Below, piece after piece: positions 24,720 through 33,959 of a DNA stretch of 64,000 nt; the first letter of the stretch is position 1, and the number at the start of each line of letters is the position of its first letter. The position numbers were made by a program, and so were the translations under genes. The notes beneath the pieces are model-generated. The model did not search any database. It was not told the origin of the DNA and saw nothing but the letters and a program-made list of their open reading frames with translations. The stretch is from Nakamurella sp. A5-74 (lineage in GTDB: Bacteria; Actinomycetota; Actinomycetes; Mycobacteriales; Nakamurellaceae), in NCBI RefSeq assembly GCF_040438885.1, contig NZ_CP159218.1, forward strand, positions 62,001-126,000, written 5' to 3'.

Positions 24720-25784
24720 TCAGCCGGAGTGGGGCGCTCTGGCTGTCGATGCACGCACGCTCAAGGTGAGCGGCGGACCGGCCTGGGAGGGGAGCCGCTC
24801 CGCGGAATCGAGCTGCGCCAGCAGCAGCCGGGCCGCCCGCTCGCCGAGCCCGACGGTGTCGCGGGTCAGAGTGGTGAGTGCCGGTCGTACCAGCTGCGCC
24901 ATCGTTGAATCGTCGAAGGAGACCAGCGAGATGTCCCGGGGGACTGCGACCCCCATCTCGGCGGTCACTCCGAGCCCGGCGACGGCCAGGATGTCGTTGT
25001 CGAAGATGATGGCGCTCGGCCGTTCCCGTTGCGAGAGCAGGGTTCTGGTGGCCGCCGCCCCGGCGTCGGCGGAATAGTCGGTCGGCAGCGAGTGCGACCA
25101 CTGCAGGTCGGCGGTGCGGGCGAACTCCTGCAACGCCTGGACGCGCAGCGCGGTGTGTTCGAGATCTGCCGGGCCGGCGACGTGCCCGATCCGGCGATGA
25201 CCCAGCGCGTGCAGATACCGCAGCACGGTGCCGGTCGCATCGGCATCGTCGAGCCACAGGGTGGGCCAGGAGTTCTCCGGCGAGGGATGGGAGCCCACCA
25301 CGACGGTCGGCAGGCCGATCGACTCGAGCACGTCGAGCCGGGGGTCGTCGGTCAGCGGATCGATCACCAGCACCCCGTCCACCCGGTGCCCGCTCCACCA
25401 GTCGCGGTAGGTGTCGATCTCGTCCTGCACCGACCGGGCGACCGTGAGGTTCATCCCGATATGGGTGCCGGTGAGGGCGATCTGGATGCCCGAGATCAGG
25501 TCGGAGAAGAACGATTCGGTCCCGAGCGTGCGGGCGGGACGGTTGAGCACCAGCCCGAGGGAACCCGCGCGCGAGCCGCTCAGCGCCCTGGCCGCCGAAT
25601 GCGGCCGCCACCGCAGGTCACGGGCGATCGACAGGATCCTGGCCCGGGTCTCGGGGGAGACACCGGGCTTGTCGTTGAGTGCGAACGACACCGCACTGGT
25701 CGAGACCCCGGCACGGGCGGCGATGTCGGTGATGGTGATGCGCCTGCCCGCTGTCGCGCCGTGGGCCGTCTCGGGGTCGGTCAT
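24720..25784 (-). CDS. LacI-family transcriptional regulator
   Basis: A 354-residue repressor. The N-terminal HTH is ITITDIAARAGVSTSAVSFA with hinge HSAARALSGSRAGSLGLVL. The periplasmic-binding-like sensor domain carries ESFFSDLISGIQIALTG, VVGSHPSPENSWPTLWLDDA, GHRRIGHVAGPADLEHTALR and ISLVSFDDSTMAQLVRPALT. ATG 25784 has AGGAGGAG nine to sixteen bases upstream. It is divergent from the solute-binding-protein gene of a sugar ABC importer with glycosidases, so it likely represses that operon until a sugar binds. Confidence 0.95.
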   Translation of the reverse strand: MTDPETAHGATAGRRITITDIAARAGVSTSAVSFALNDKPGVSPETRARILSIARDLRWRPHSAARALSGSRAGSLGLVLNRPARTLGTESFFSDLISGIQIALTGTHIGMNLTVARSVQDEIDTYRDWWSGHRVDGVLVIDPLTDDPRLDVLESIGLPTVVVGSHPSPENSWPTLWLDDADATGTVLRYLHALGHRRIGHVAGPADLEHTALRVQALQEFARTADLQWSHSLPTDYSADAGAAATRTLLSQRERPSAIIFDNDILAVAGLGVTAEMGVAVPRDISLVSFDDSTMAQLVRPALTTLTRDTVGLGERAARLLLAQLDSAERLPSQAGPPLTLSVRASTARAPHSG

Positions 25785-25957
25785 CTCGGATCGCTCCTCC
25801 TGGGCCGCGGACGCGCCGATCGGTTCAGCTGGGCGTCGTCGGTTGACTATAGCGTTTAAGTAACCCATGATCCGCTATGACGTGCGGTGATCCGTGGCAA
25901 CCATGATGCTCGACTCAACCGCATGACCTGCGCAGCCGAACAAAGGAGTTTGCAGCC

Positions 25958-27319
25958 ATGCAGTCACTGACATCCCGAACGACATCTCGAACGAAGTCAT
26001 CTCGAACGACGACATCCCGCCCCATCCGGCGGTCCCGGGTTGCCCTGCTCGGCGGTGCTCTCGCCGCAGTGCTGGCCACGTCCGCCTGCACCGGCGGTGG
26101 CGGCAGCAGCTCTCCCACCCAGGGCGCCAGCCAAGCTCCGGTCAGCGGCGCGGTCACCGGTGAGATCACCCTGCAGACCTGGGCGTTGACACCCAAGTTC
26201 ACCGACTACCTGAACGGCGTGATCACCGACTTCCAGTCCGCACACCCCGGGGCCACCGTCAAGCTGGTCGACCAGCCCGGTGACGGCTACTCGGAGAAGG
26301 TGTTGACGCAGGCGGGTTCCGGCACTCTGCCGGACGTCGTCAACCTGCCGCCCGACATCGCCTATCCGCTGGCAAAGAACGGCCTGCTGCAAGACGTTTC
26401 GGCATCCGACAACACCCTCGATGCCACCTACGTCAAGGGTGCGGTGGACGCCTACCGCTACAAGGGGGTCACCGGCGTGTTCGGCTACCCCTGGTACCTC
26501 AACACCGACGTCGACTACTGGAACAAGACCATGTTCAGCAAGTGCGGCCTGGACCCGGCGAAGCTGCCGGCCACCACCGACGAGCTGTTCACCCAGGCCG
26601 CGACCATGCACCAGAAGTGCCCGGACGACTACCTGATGAGCCGCAAGCCGGGGCTGGGCGATTTCACCCTCGCCGGCGTGCAGGTGCTGAACGGTGACGG
26701 TACGAAGTTCACCTTCGCCGACGATCCGAAAGCGGTGGAGTTGATCAAGCGATACGCGACGGCCTACCAGGGCAAGCTCATGCCGTCCTCGGTGCTCAAC
26801 AGCGACTACCTGGGCAACTCGACGTTGTTCACCCAGGGCAAGGTCGCCTGGACCACCGGCGGCGCCACCTCGCTCGTCGACTTCGAGAAGAACAACCCGT
26901 CCCTGAAGAACAACGTGGCCGTCTCCCCGGCGCTGGACATCCCGCCGCTCTACATCCAGGGCATCAGTGTTTCGTCGAAGAGCAAGAACCTCGCCACCGC
27001 ACAGGCTTTCGCGCAGTTCCTGACCAACGCGAAGAACCAGGAGGCGTTCGCACACCTGGTCAACATCTTCCCGTCGACGGTCTCCTCGCAGTCCGATCCG
27101 TTCTTCTCCCAGGACGACGGAACGTCGCAGGGCAAGGCCAAGGTGTTGGCGAACGAAGCGCTGAAGACCGCGAAGAGCCTGACGCCCGTCGAGGCGAACG
27201 CGGCGATGACCACCTTCCTCGACCAGCAGATCGCCTTGGCCTTGAAGGGCGACACTGCGCCGCAGCAGGCGCTGAAGACCGCCCAGGACAAGATGAACTC
27301 GTTGCTCGCGAACAGCTGA
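25958..27319 (+). CDS. ABC sugar importer, solute-binding lipoprotein
   Basis: A 453-residue family 1 binding protein with signal RVALLGGALAAVLATSAC and lipobox TSAC, anchored outside the membrane. Body motifs include EITLQTWALTPKFTDYLNGV, SGTLPDVVNLPPDIAYPLAK, VFGYPWYLNTDVDYWNKTMF and VAWTTGGATSLVDFEKN. The ribosome site AAAGGAG is well placed. The N-terminus is unusual: a repeated SRTTSRTKSSRTTTSR tract precedes the hydrophobic core. It is the first gene of an operon with two permeases and two glycosidases; mannosides are the likely substrates. Confidence 0.95.
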   Translation: MQSLTSRTTSRTKSSRTTTSRPIRRSRVALLGGALAAVLATSACTGGGGSSSPTQGASQAPVSGAVTGEITLQTWALTPKFTDYLNGVITDFQSAHPGATVKLVDQPGDGYSEKVLTQAGSGTLPDVVNLPPDIAYPLAKNGLLQDVSASDNTLDATYVKGAVDAYRYKGVTGVFGYPWYLNTDVDYWNKTMFSKCGLDPAKLPATTDELFTQAATMHQKCPDDYLMSRKPGLGDFTLAGVQVLNGDGTKFTFADDPKAVELIKRYATAYQGKLMPSSVLNSDYLGNSTLFTQGKVAWTTGGATSLVDFEKNNPSLKNNVAVSPALDIPPLYIQGISVSSKSKNLATAQAFAQFLTNAKNQEAFAHLVNIFPSTVSSQSDPFFSQDDGTSQGKAKVLANEALKTAKSLTPVEANAAMTTFLDQQIALALKGDTAPQQALKTAQDKMNSLLANS

Positions 27320-27326
27320 GGCCGTC

Positions 27327-28286
27327 ATGACGACTGTGCCGACGAAGGCGAAATCGACTGCGGCGCGGAAGGTCGGGCGCACCGCGGTGCCCCGGCCGAA
27401 GCGACCGGTCAAGGCCGGCAGGCTCTTCACCCCGTGGCTGCTGGTGGTGCCGGCGCTGATCTGGCTGGTGGTGTTCAGCCTGTGGCCGTCGATCAACACG
27501 GTGTTCCTGTCGTTCACCGATGCCCGGCCCCTGAGCAGCGACGCGGCGTTCATCGGGACGGAGAACTTCCGCACGCTGCTCGCCGACCCGCAGGTGTGGA
27601 CCGCGCTGCTCAACAGCGTGATCTACATGGCCATCTGCCTGCCGGTGCTCACCGTCGTGCCGTTGCTGTTGGCGGTCCTGGTGGAGAAGAAGCTGCCGGG
27701 CATCACGTTCTTCCGCACCGCCTTCTACACGCCGGTGATCGCCTCCGCCGTGGTCGTCGGGCTCATCTGGAGCTGGATGCTCGACGACCGCGGCGCGATC
27801 AACGGGATGGCGGAGTCGCTGGGCTTCGTGTCGGAGTCGATCCCATTCCTCACCGACCGGTGGCTGCTGCTGATCAGCGCGATCAGCCTGACCATCTGGA
27901 AAGGGTTGGGGTACTACATGATCATCTACCTGGCAGCCCTGGGGAACATCGGCAAGGAACTGCACGAAGCCGCCGCACTGGACGGAGCCGGAGCAGCACG
28001 CCGGCTCTGGTCGGTGACGATGCCAGGGGTGCGCGGCACGATGATCCTGGTCGGCATCCTCGTCTGCGTCAGTGCGTTGCGGGTCTTCAGCGAGCTGTTC
28101 ATCCTCACCAACGGCACCGGCGGTCCAGGTGGCGAGGACAACTCCCTCGTCATGCTCATCCAGCAGTACGCGCGCGGCTTCTCCGGCAACCTCGGGTACG
28201 CCTCGGCGCTGAGCCTGCTGCTGTTCCTGGTCACGCTCGTACCGATGCTGGTGCTGGCCAGGCTGAACCGGAAGGGTGCGCGATGA
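27327..28286 (+). CDS. ABC sugar importer permease (MalF-like)
   Basis: A 319-residue inner-membrane permease with six predicted helices, beginning PWLLVVPALIWLVVFSLWPS. The EAA loop that contacts the ATPase is LHEAAALDGAGAARRLWSVT followed by MPGVRG. It starts seven bases after the binding-protein gene and overlaps the next permease as ATGA. No ATPase gene is present in the operon, so a shared MsiK-type ATPase is expected elsewhere. Confidence 0.95.
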   Translation: MTTVPTKAKSTAARKVGRTAVPRPKRPVKAGRLFTPWLLVVPALIWLVVFSLWPSINTVFLSFTDARPLSSDAAFIGTENFRTLLADPQVWTALLNSVIYMAICLPVLTVVPLLLAVLVEKKLPGITFFRTAFYTPVIASAVVVGLIWSWMLDDRGAINGMAESLGFVSESIPFLTDRWLLLISAISLTIWKGLGYYMIIYLAALGNIGKELHEAAALDGAGAARRLWSVTMPGVRGTMILVGILVCVSALRVFSELFILTNGTGGPGGEDNSLVMLIQQYARGFSGNLGYASALSLLLFLVTLVPMLVLARLNRKGAR

Positions 28287-29191
28287 GTACGACGGTTGCC
28301 GATCCCGCATCCCTGGCCCAGGTCGGCAGGGCCACCCGGCCCCGCAGGCGGCGTGCGCCGTGGGGTGAGATGTCCACCGGCGAGAAGGTGCTGCGGTACG
28401 TGCTGCTGGTGATCGTCCTGCTGATCACCGTCGGTCCGTTCCTGTGGCAACTGTCCACCTCGCTCAAGGGTCCCGGTGAGGACATCTACACCGCGACGCC
28501 GACGTTCATCCCGTCGGAACCGACGCTGCAGAACTACTTCTCGGTCGCCGATGCGATCCCGGTGTGGCGCTACATCGGCAACTCGTTGCTGGTGGCCGCG
28601 GTCGACGTGATCGGCAACATCCTGTTCGCCACCCTCGCCGGCTTCGCGCTGGCCCGGTTGCGCTGGCGCGGCCGCGCGCTGGTGATGGGGCTGTTCATCG
28701 CGACGCTGGTGCTCCCCGGTGAGTCGACGATCATCTCGCAGTTCCTCACCATCAAGAGCCTCGGCCTCGCCGACACCCTGCTCGGGGTCGCGCTGCCCGG
28801 GATGATCAGCACGCTCAACGTGCTGCTCATGTACAACGCGTTCCGCCAGATCCCCGACGAGATCGACCAGGCCGCGGTGGTCGACGGTGCCAACGCCTGG
28901 CAGCGGCTGCGGTACGTCTGCCTACCGGCCGTCTACGGCACCATCGCGGTGGTCGCGATCTTCGCGTTCATCGGCGCCTGGGACGATTTCCTGTGGCCGC
29001 TGATCGTGCTGCAGTCGCCGGACAAACTCACGCTCACCGTCGGGCTGCAGTACCTCAAGGGCACGTTCTCCACCGATCAGCGCCTCATCGCGGCTGGCAC
29101 CATGATCGCGTTCGTGCCGATCGCGCTGTTCTTCGGTGCGCTGCAGCGGTATTTCTTCCGCGGTGTCGAAGAGGGCGGGGTCAAGGGCTGA
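28283..29191 (+). CDS. ABC sugar importer permease (MalG-like)
   Basis: A 302-residue permease with six predicted helices and the EAA loop PDEIDQAAVVDGANAWQRLR. It forms a heterodimer with the preceding MalF-like subunit to move the sugar. The ATG overlaps the upstream stop (ATGA), and its own stop overlaps the next start (TGATG), so the whole operon is translationally linked. Confidence 0.95.
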   Translation: MSTTVADPASLAQVGRATRPRRRRAPWGEMSTGEKVLRYVLLVIVLLITVGPFLWQLSTSLKGPGEDIYTATPTFIPSEPTLQNYFSVADAIPVWRYIGNSLLVAAVDVIGNILFATLAGFALARLRWRGRALVMGLFIATLVLPGESTIISQFLTIKSLGLADTLLGVALPGMISTLNVLLMYNAFRQIPDEIDQAAVVDGANAWQRLRYVCLPAVYGTIAVVAIFAFIGAWDDFLWPLIVLQSPDKLTLTVGLQYLKGTFSTDQRLIAAGTMIAFVPIALFFGALQRYFFRGVEEGGVKG

Positions 29192-30486
29192 TGCGGTTCG
29201 GCGTCAACTACACCCCATCGGTCGGCTGGTTCCATTCCTGGCTCGACTACTCGGAGTACCAGGTCGCCCGCGACCTCGAGGCGATCGCCGAGCTCGGCGT
29301 CGACCACGTCCGCATCTTCCCGCTGTGGCCGGTGGTGCAGCCGAACCGCACGTTGATCCGGCCGGCCGCACTGCGTGACGTCGCGAGCACCGTCCGGATC
29401 GCCGGTTCCGTCGGACTGGACGTCAACGTCGACGGCCTGCAGGGACACCTGTCCAGCTTCGATTTCGTACCCACCTGGCTGACCACCTGGCACCGACGCG
29501 GGATGTTCACCGACCCGGACGTCATCGGCTCGACGGCCGACTACCTGCGGGCGCTGACCGCCGCAGTTGCCGACCAGCCCCATCTGATGGGCATCACGAT
29601 CGGCAACGAGACCAACCAGTTCGCGCACGCCCCGCATCCATCGCCCTACCCGGTCGATGCGCCTGGCGGGCATCGCTGGGCCGCGGCGATGACAGCCGCG
29701 GTGCGGGAGGGACTGGGCGGGCGCGACGACGTCCTGGTGACGTTGGCCCAGTACGACGCCGCCTGGTACGACGACGCCCAGCCGTTCGGTCCCGAGCACG
29801 CAGCCGAGCACGGCGACGCCACCGTCACCCACTCCTGGGTGTTCAACGGTGCCGCCCGGCACTACGGCCCACTGGGGCCCGGCTCCGTCCGGCACGCCGA
29901 ATACCTGCTGCAGCTTGCCGCCGCCTGGAACCCCGACCCGTTGCGGCCCAACTGGTTGCAGGAGGTCGGGGCGCCGACCAACGTCGTGCCCGTCGCCGAC
30001 ACCCCGGAGTTCCTGGAGCGGACGGTGCGCTCCGCGGCCGACGTTCAGCACCTGCTGGGGATCACCTGGTGGTGCTCGCACGACGTCCCGCGGTCGCTGG
30101 CGGACTTCCCGGAGCTGGAGTACGACCTCGGGCTGCTCGACGAGAGCAATCGCCGCAAGGCCACCGGGGATCGGTTGGCGGCCCTGGTGGCCGACCTGCG
30201 CGGCCGGCCGGATTCGCTGCCCCCTGCGGTGGGACTGATCGTGGACGACGTCGACGCCGCAGGTACCCCGATCCCCGGGGTCCGGCTGCGCTGCGCGCCC
30301 GGAGGGCCGGTTCCGCGCGCCTGGACGGCGATCGCCGAACGCGACGGCCGCGGACCGCAACTGGTGCTGCGGTCCCGTACGGGCGCTGCTGTGCTCGACG
30401 CGCGGGGCATCACCCGGTTGGTGACGGTGCCCGAGGTGCTCGACCCGTCGCCGGCAGCGCACGCGGCGGCCCGCGACCCCCGCTGA
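29191..30486 (+). CDS. Glycoside hydrolase, GH5-like TIM barrel
   Basis: A 431-residue cytosolic glycosidase; no signal peptide. MRFGVNYTPSVGWFHSWLDY opens the barrel. GITIGNETNQFAHAPHP holds the Asn-Glu pair typical of the acid/base in clan GH-A, and RPNWLQEVGAPTNVV holds a Glu at the place of the nucleophile. The last 90 residues form a beta-rich tail. Sitting between the importer and an alpha-mannosidase, it probably hydrolyses an imported beta-linked oligosaccharide such as a mannoside; the exact family could be GH5 or a relative. Confidence 0.8.
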   Translation: MRFGVNYTPSVGWFHSWLDYSEYQVARDLEAIAELGVDHVRIFPLWPVVQPNRTLIRPAALRDVASTVRIAGSVGLDVNVDGLQGHLSSFDFVPTWLTTWHRRGMFTDPDVIGSTADYLRALTAAVADQPHLMGITIGNETNQFAHAPHPSPYPVDAPGGHRWAAAMTAAVREGLGGRDDVLVTLAQYDAAWYDDAQPFGPEHAAEHGDATVTHSWVFNGAARHYGPLGPGSVRHAEYLLQLAAAWNPDPLRPNWLQEVGAPTNVVPVADTPEFLERTVRSAADVQHLLGITWWCSHDVPRSLADFPELEYDLGLLDESNRRKATGDRLAALVADLRGRPDSLPPAVGLIVDDVDAAGTPIPGVRLRCAPGGPVPRAWTAIAERDGRGPQLVLRSRTGAAVLDARGITRLVTVPEVLDPSPAAHAAARDPR

Positions 30487-30571
30487 CCCCTCGACCGGCT
30501 GCTGGAGCACGCTGGTCACGGATTCTGCCGGCCCCGGCGCCGGCACCATCACCCCCCACGGAAGGGCAACG

Positions 30572-33500
30572 ATGCACGACGACATCCCGCTGACCATCGG
30601 CCGAGCACGACGGGTGCTCGACGAACGGATCTCGCCGGCGGTGTACACCGAGTCCGTGTCGCTCACCGTCGAAGCGCACCAACTCCCCGGTGAGCCCGTC
30701 CCGCCGGCCGAGGGGCTGGCGCTCGAGTTCGAGCCCTACCAGGTGGGTGCCCCGTGGGGTCCCGCCTGGTCGACCACCTGGTTCCGGCTGACGGGCACCG
30801 TGCCGGAGCACTGGCGCGGTCGCCGCGTCGAGATCGCCGCGGATCTCGGCTTCGATCCGAACATGCCCGGCTTCCAGTGCGAAGGGCTCGTCTACCGGGC
30901 GGACGGGTCGCCGGTGAAGTCGATCAACCCGCGCAACCAGTGGATCCTGGTGGCCGAGCAGGCCGAGGGCGGCGACGAGGTCGAGCTGTTCGTCGAGGCG
31001 GCCGCCAATCCCGTGCTGCTGGACTACCACCCCTTCCTGCCGACGCAGCAGGGCGACATCCGCACCTCGTCGACGAAACCCCTCTACGTCACCCGTCGGC
31101 TGGACCTGGTGCTGTTCGACGCCGAGCTGTACGAGCTGGCCCTGGACGTCGCGGTGCTCCTGGAGTTGCAGGAGGAACTGCCCGAGGGACCGCGGCGGAT
31201 GCAGATCCTGCAGGCCCTGGACGATGCGCTCGACGTACTGGACCTGCAGCGGCTCGCGCAGACGGCAGTCGCTGCCCGGGAAGCGCTGGCTGCCGTGCTC
31301 GCCGCCCCTGCGCACGAGTCCGCCCACCGCATCTCGGCCATCGGTCATGCCCACATCGACTCCGCCTGGCTGTGGCCGGTGCGGGAGACCGTCCGCAAGG
31401 TCGCCCGCACCACTGCGTCGATGACGGAGCTCATCGACGCCACCGACGACTTCGTCTTCGGCATGTCGTCGGCCCAGCAGTACGTCTGGATCGCCGAACA
31501 CCGGCCGGAGGTCTACGCGCGGGTGAAACAGGCCGTCGCCGATGGCAGGTTCCTGCCGCTGGGCGGGATGTGGGTCGAGTCCGACACCGTCATGCCGACC
31601 GGTGAATCACTGGTGCGACAGTTCTCCCAGGGCCAGCGGTTCTTCGAGCGGGAGTTCGGCATCCGGCCCCGCGGCGTCTGGTTGCCGGACAGCTTCGGCT
31701 ACTCACCGGCGCTGCCGCAGCTGATGCGGCGCGCCGGCTTCGACTGGTTCTTCTCCCAGAAGATCTCCTGGAACCAGGTCAACAAGTTCCCGCACCACAC
31801 GTTCGCCTGGGAGGGCATCGACGGGTCGCGGATGCTGACCCACTTCCCGCCGATGGACACCTACAACTCGCAGCTCTCGGGCATGGAGGTTGCCAAGGCG
31901 TCCAGACAGTTCCGGGAGAACCGGTACGCCACCGGCTCGATCGCGCCGGTCGGCTGGGGTGACGGCGGCGGTGGCACCACCCGCGAGATGGTCGGCAGGG
32001 CACGGCGGCTGGCGAATCTCGAGGGCAGTGCGCGGGTGGAATGGGAACACCCCGACGCGTTCTTCGAACGGGCCGCTGCCGAGCTGCCCGACCCGCCGGT
32101 GTGGGTCGGTGAGCTGTACCTGGAGCTGCATCGGGCGACGCTGACCTCGCAGCACCGCACCAAGCAGGGCAACCGGCGCAGTGAGCGGCTGCTGCTGGAG
32201 GCCGAGCTGTGGTGCACGACCGCGGCCGCCCGCACCGACTTCAGCTACCCCTACGACGAGCTGGACGAGCTGTGGCAGCTCACGCTGTTGCACCAGTTCC
32301 ACGACATCCTGCCCGGCACGTCCATCGCCTGGGTGCACCGCGAAGCCGTCGCCACCTACGCCGCGATCGCCGAACGGCTGGAGGCCGTCATCGCCGACGC
32401 GCTGACCGCTCTCGTCGGCGAGGGGCAGCAGCAGCTCGTCGTCAACGGTGCCGCGTTCACCCGCGACGGCGTCGATCCGGGTGCCGTCGTGACATCGAGC
32501 GGACGCGTTGCCGCACAACAGGTTCAGCTCACCGAGTTGGACGGCGGGTTCGTACTGACCAACGAACGGGTGCGTATCACCGTCGATGCGCGCGGACTGG
32601 TGATCTCTGCCGTCGATCTCGGATCGGGGCGGGAGGCCATCGCCCCCGGTCGCGCCGGCAACCTGCTGCAGCTGCACCAGGACTTCCCGAACATGTGGGA
32701 CGCCTGGGACGTCGACCGCTACTACCGCAACCGCGCCGACGACCTCGTCGACCTCGAGTCCCTCACCGCCTCCGTGGACGCGGACGGTGTCGCGAGAGTT
32801 GTGGTGCGGCGGGTGTTCTCGTCGTCGTCGGTCGTCCAGGAGCTCACGCTCGCCCCCGGATCGGCGACTCTCGGGATCGACCAGCGGGTCGACTGGCACG
32901 AGACCGAGAAGTTCCTCAAGCTGACGTTCCCGCTGGACGTCCGGGCCGAGCACACCGCGGCCGAGACCCAGTTCGGGGTGGTCAAGCGGGTCACGCACAC
33001 CAACACGTCCTGGGAGGTCGCCAAGTTCGAGACCTCCATGCACAGCTTCGTGCAGGTGGAGGACTCTGGGTTCGGCGTGGCGCTGGTCAACGATTCGATC
33101 CACGGATTCGACGTCGCCCGGGACGCGCAGGACGGCCAGGTCACCACCACGCTGCGGTTGTCGTTGCTCCGGGCCCCACGGTTCCCGGACCCGGAGACCG
33201 ACCAGGGAGTGCAGACCCATCGCATCGGACTGGTGGTGGGTGCGTCGCTGGCCGACGCCACGAGGGAAGGTGCCCTGCTGAACACGGCCGCCCGGACGAT
33301 CACCGGAGCGCACGGATCCGAGCCGCTGGTGGGCGTCGGCGGCGACGTGGTGCTCGCTGCCGTCAAGCTCGCTGACGACCGCTCCGGCGACCTGATCGTG
33401 CGGGTCTACGAGCCGGTGGGGCAGCGCGCCACCGGCACCCTCACCGTCGACCCGGCCTTCGGTGCAGCGCGGGAGGTCACCCTCATCGAGGACGACGACC

Positions 33501-33598
33501 CATCGTTGCCGGCCGTCACCCGCGGGGACGGCACCGTGCACCTGGACGTGCTGCCGTTCCAGGTGCGCACCCTCCGGTTCGCTCGGTCCCAGGACTGA
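30572..33598 (+). CDS. Alpha-mannosidase, GH38
   Basis: A 1,008-residue cytosolic GH38 enzyme, a usual length for the bacterial form. The catalytic domain starts at ISAIGHAHIDSAWLWPVRET, whose His and Asp bind zinc. The nucleophile Asp is in GVWLPDSFGYSPALPQLMRR, and a zinc His lies in LLHQFHDILPGTSIAWVHRE. A C-terminal beta-sandwich domain (about 630-1008) includes VDWHETEKFLKLTFPLDVRA and GVALVNDSIHGFDVARD. It releases mannose from alpha-mannosides and closes the mannoside operon, 85 bases after the GH5-like gene. The ribosome site GGAAGGGCAACG precedes the ATG. Confidence 0.95.
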   Translation: MHDDIPLTIGRARRVLDERISPAVYTESVSLTVEAHQLPGEPVPPAEGLALEFEPYQVGAPWGPAWSTTWFRLTGTVPEHWRGRRVEIAADLGFDPNMPGFQCEGLVYRADGSPVKSINPRNQWILVAEQAEGGDEVELFVEAAANPVLLDYHPFLPTQQGDIRTSSTKPLYVTRRLDLVLFDAELYELALDVAVLLELQEELPEGPRRMQILQALDDALDVLDLQRLAQTAVAAREALAAVLAAPAHESAHRISAIGHAHIDSAWLWPVRETVRKVARTTASMTELIDATDDFVFGMSSAQQYVWIAEHRPEVYARVKQAVADGRFLPLGGMWVESDTVMPTGESLVRQFSQGQRFFEREFGIRPRGVWLPDSFGYSPALPQLMRRAGFDWFFSQKISWNQVNKFPHHTFAWEGIDGSRMLTHFPPMDTYNSQLSGMEVAKASRQFRENRYATGSIAPVGWGDGGGGTTREMVGRARRLANLEGSARVEWEHPDAFFERAAAELPDPPVWVGELYLELHRATLTSQHRTKQGNRRSERLLLEAELWCTTAAARTDFSYPYDELDELWQLTLLHQFHDILPGTSIAWVHREAVATYAAIAERLEAVIADALTALVGEGQQQLVVNGAAFTRDGVDPGAVVTSSGRVAAQQVQLTELDGGFVLTNERVRITVDARGLVISAVDLGSGREAIAPGRAGNLLQLHQDFPNMWDAWDVDRYYRNRADDLVDLESLTASVDADGVARVVVRRVFSSSSVVQELTLAPGSATLGIDQRVDWHETEKFLKLTFPLDVRAEHTAAETQFGVVKRVTHTNTSWEVAKFETSMHSFVQVEDSGFGVALVNDSIHGFDVARDAQDGQVTTTLRLSLLRAPRFPDPETDQGVQTHRIGLVVGASLADATREGALLNTAARTITGAHGSEPLVGVGGDVVLAAVKLADDRSGDLIVRVYEPVGQRATGTLTVDPAFGAAREVTLIEDDDPSLPAVTRGDGTVHLDVLPFQVRTLRFARSQD

Positions 33599-33718
33599 TC
33601 ACGGCGGGCCGGGAAGCTGACCAACGGCATGTACGTGCGTGCGGACGGCGCGTACGGTCGGGAGCAGCGAAAGTACTGATTCCGGCCCCACTCTGCCTGG
33701 CCTAGACGAGGACGTGCC

Positions 33719-33853
33719 ATGTCCGACAAATCACCGCGCAGCACCAGCTCCAAGAAATCCGAGAAGTCGCTCAAGGAGAAGCGCGCGGACAAGCGTGGCA
33801 AGGAGTCCGGCACGAACGATGCCGAGATCGTCGCCAAGGTCAAGAAGCGCTGA
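33719..33853 (+). CDS. Small lysine-rich protein (44 aa)
   Basis: A 44-residue, very basic protein: MSDKSPRSTSSKKSEKSLKE, KRADKRGKESGTNDAEIV, AKVKKR. Similar short Lys-rich proteins are widespread in actinobacteria, without known function. Nucleic-acid binding is a guess from charge. GACGAGGACG precedes the ATG. It ends the conserved region after the mannosidase, and repeats and a decayed gene follow. Confidence 0.65.
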   Translation: MSDKSPRSTSSKKSEKSLKEKRADKRGKESGTNDAEIVAKVKKR

Positions 33854-33904
33854 TCCTGCTGCCGGGGCCGAAGTCCCCGGCGCGAATGAGGGCGCTGCTC
33901 CGCT

Positions 33905-33940
33905 CCGGTTGTCGAGCGAGGAACGAGACGCGACACGCGG
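33905..33940. repeat. Intergenic palindromic repeat, copy 1
   Basis: Contains GTCGAGCGAGGAACGAG followed by ACGCGACACGCG. The core GCGAGGAACGAG recurs at 58238-58249, and a diverged form (GTCGAGCGACGAAGGAG) is near 57075. Such TCGAGCGA...GGAGT repeats look like a dispersed family. Confidence 0.45.
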
Positions 33941-33959
33941 GACTCGGCCAGCCGCAGTC

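Noticed and set aside
25997-27613. 538-codon minus-strand frame opposite the solute-binding protein gene
   Set aside because: No domain, Arg/Gly/Val-rich composition, and fully explained by antisense of a clear gene.
31703-33541. 612-codon minus-strand frame opposite the alpha-mannosidase gene
   Set aside because: Same reason: a third-position GC shadow without any motif.
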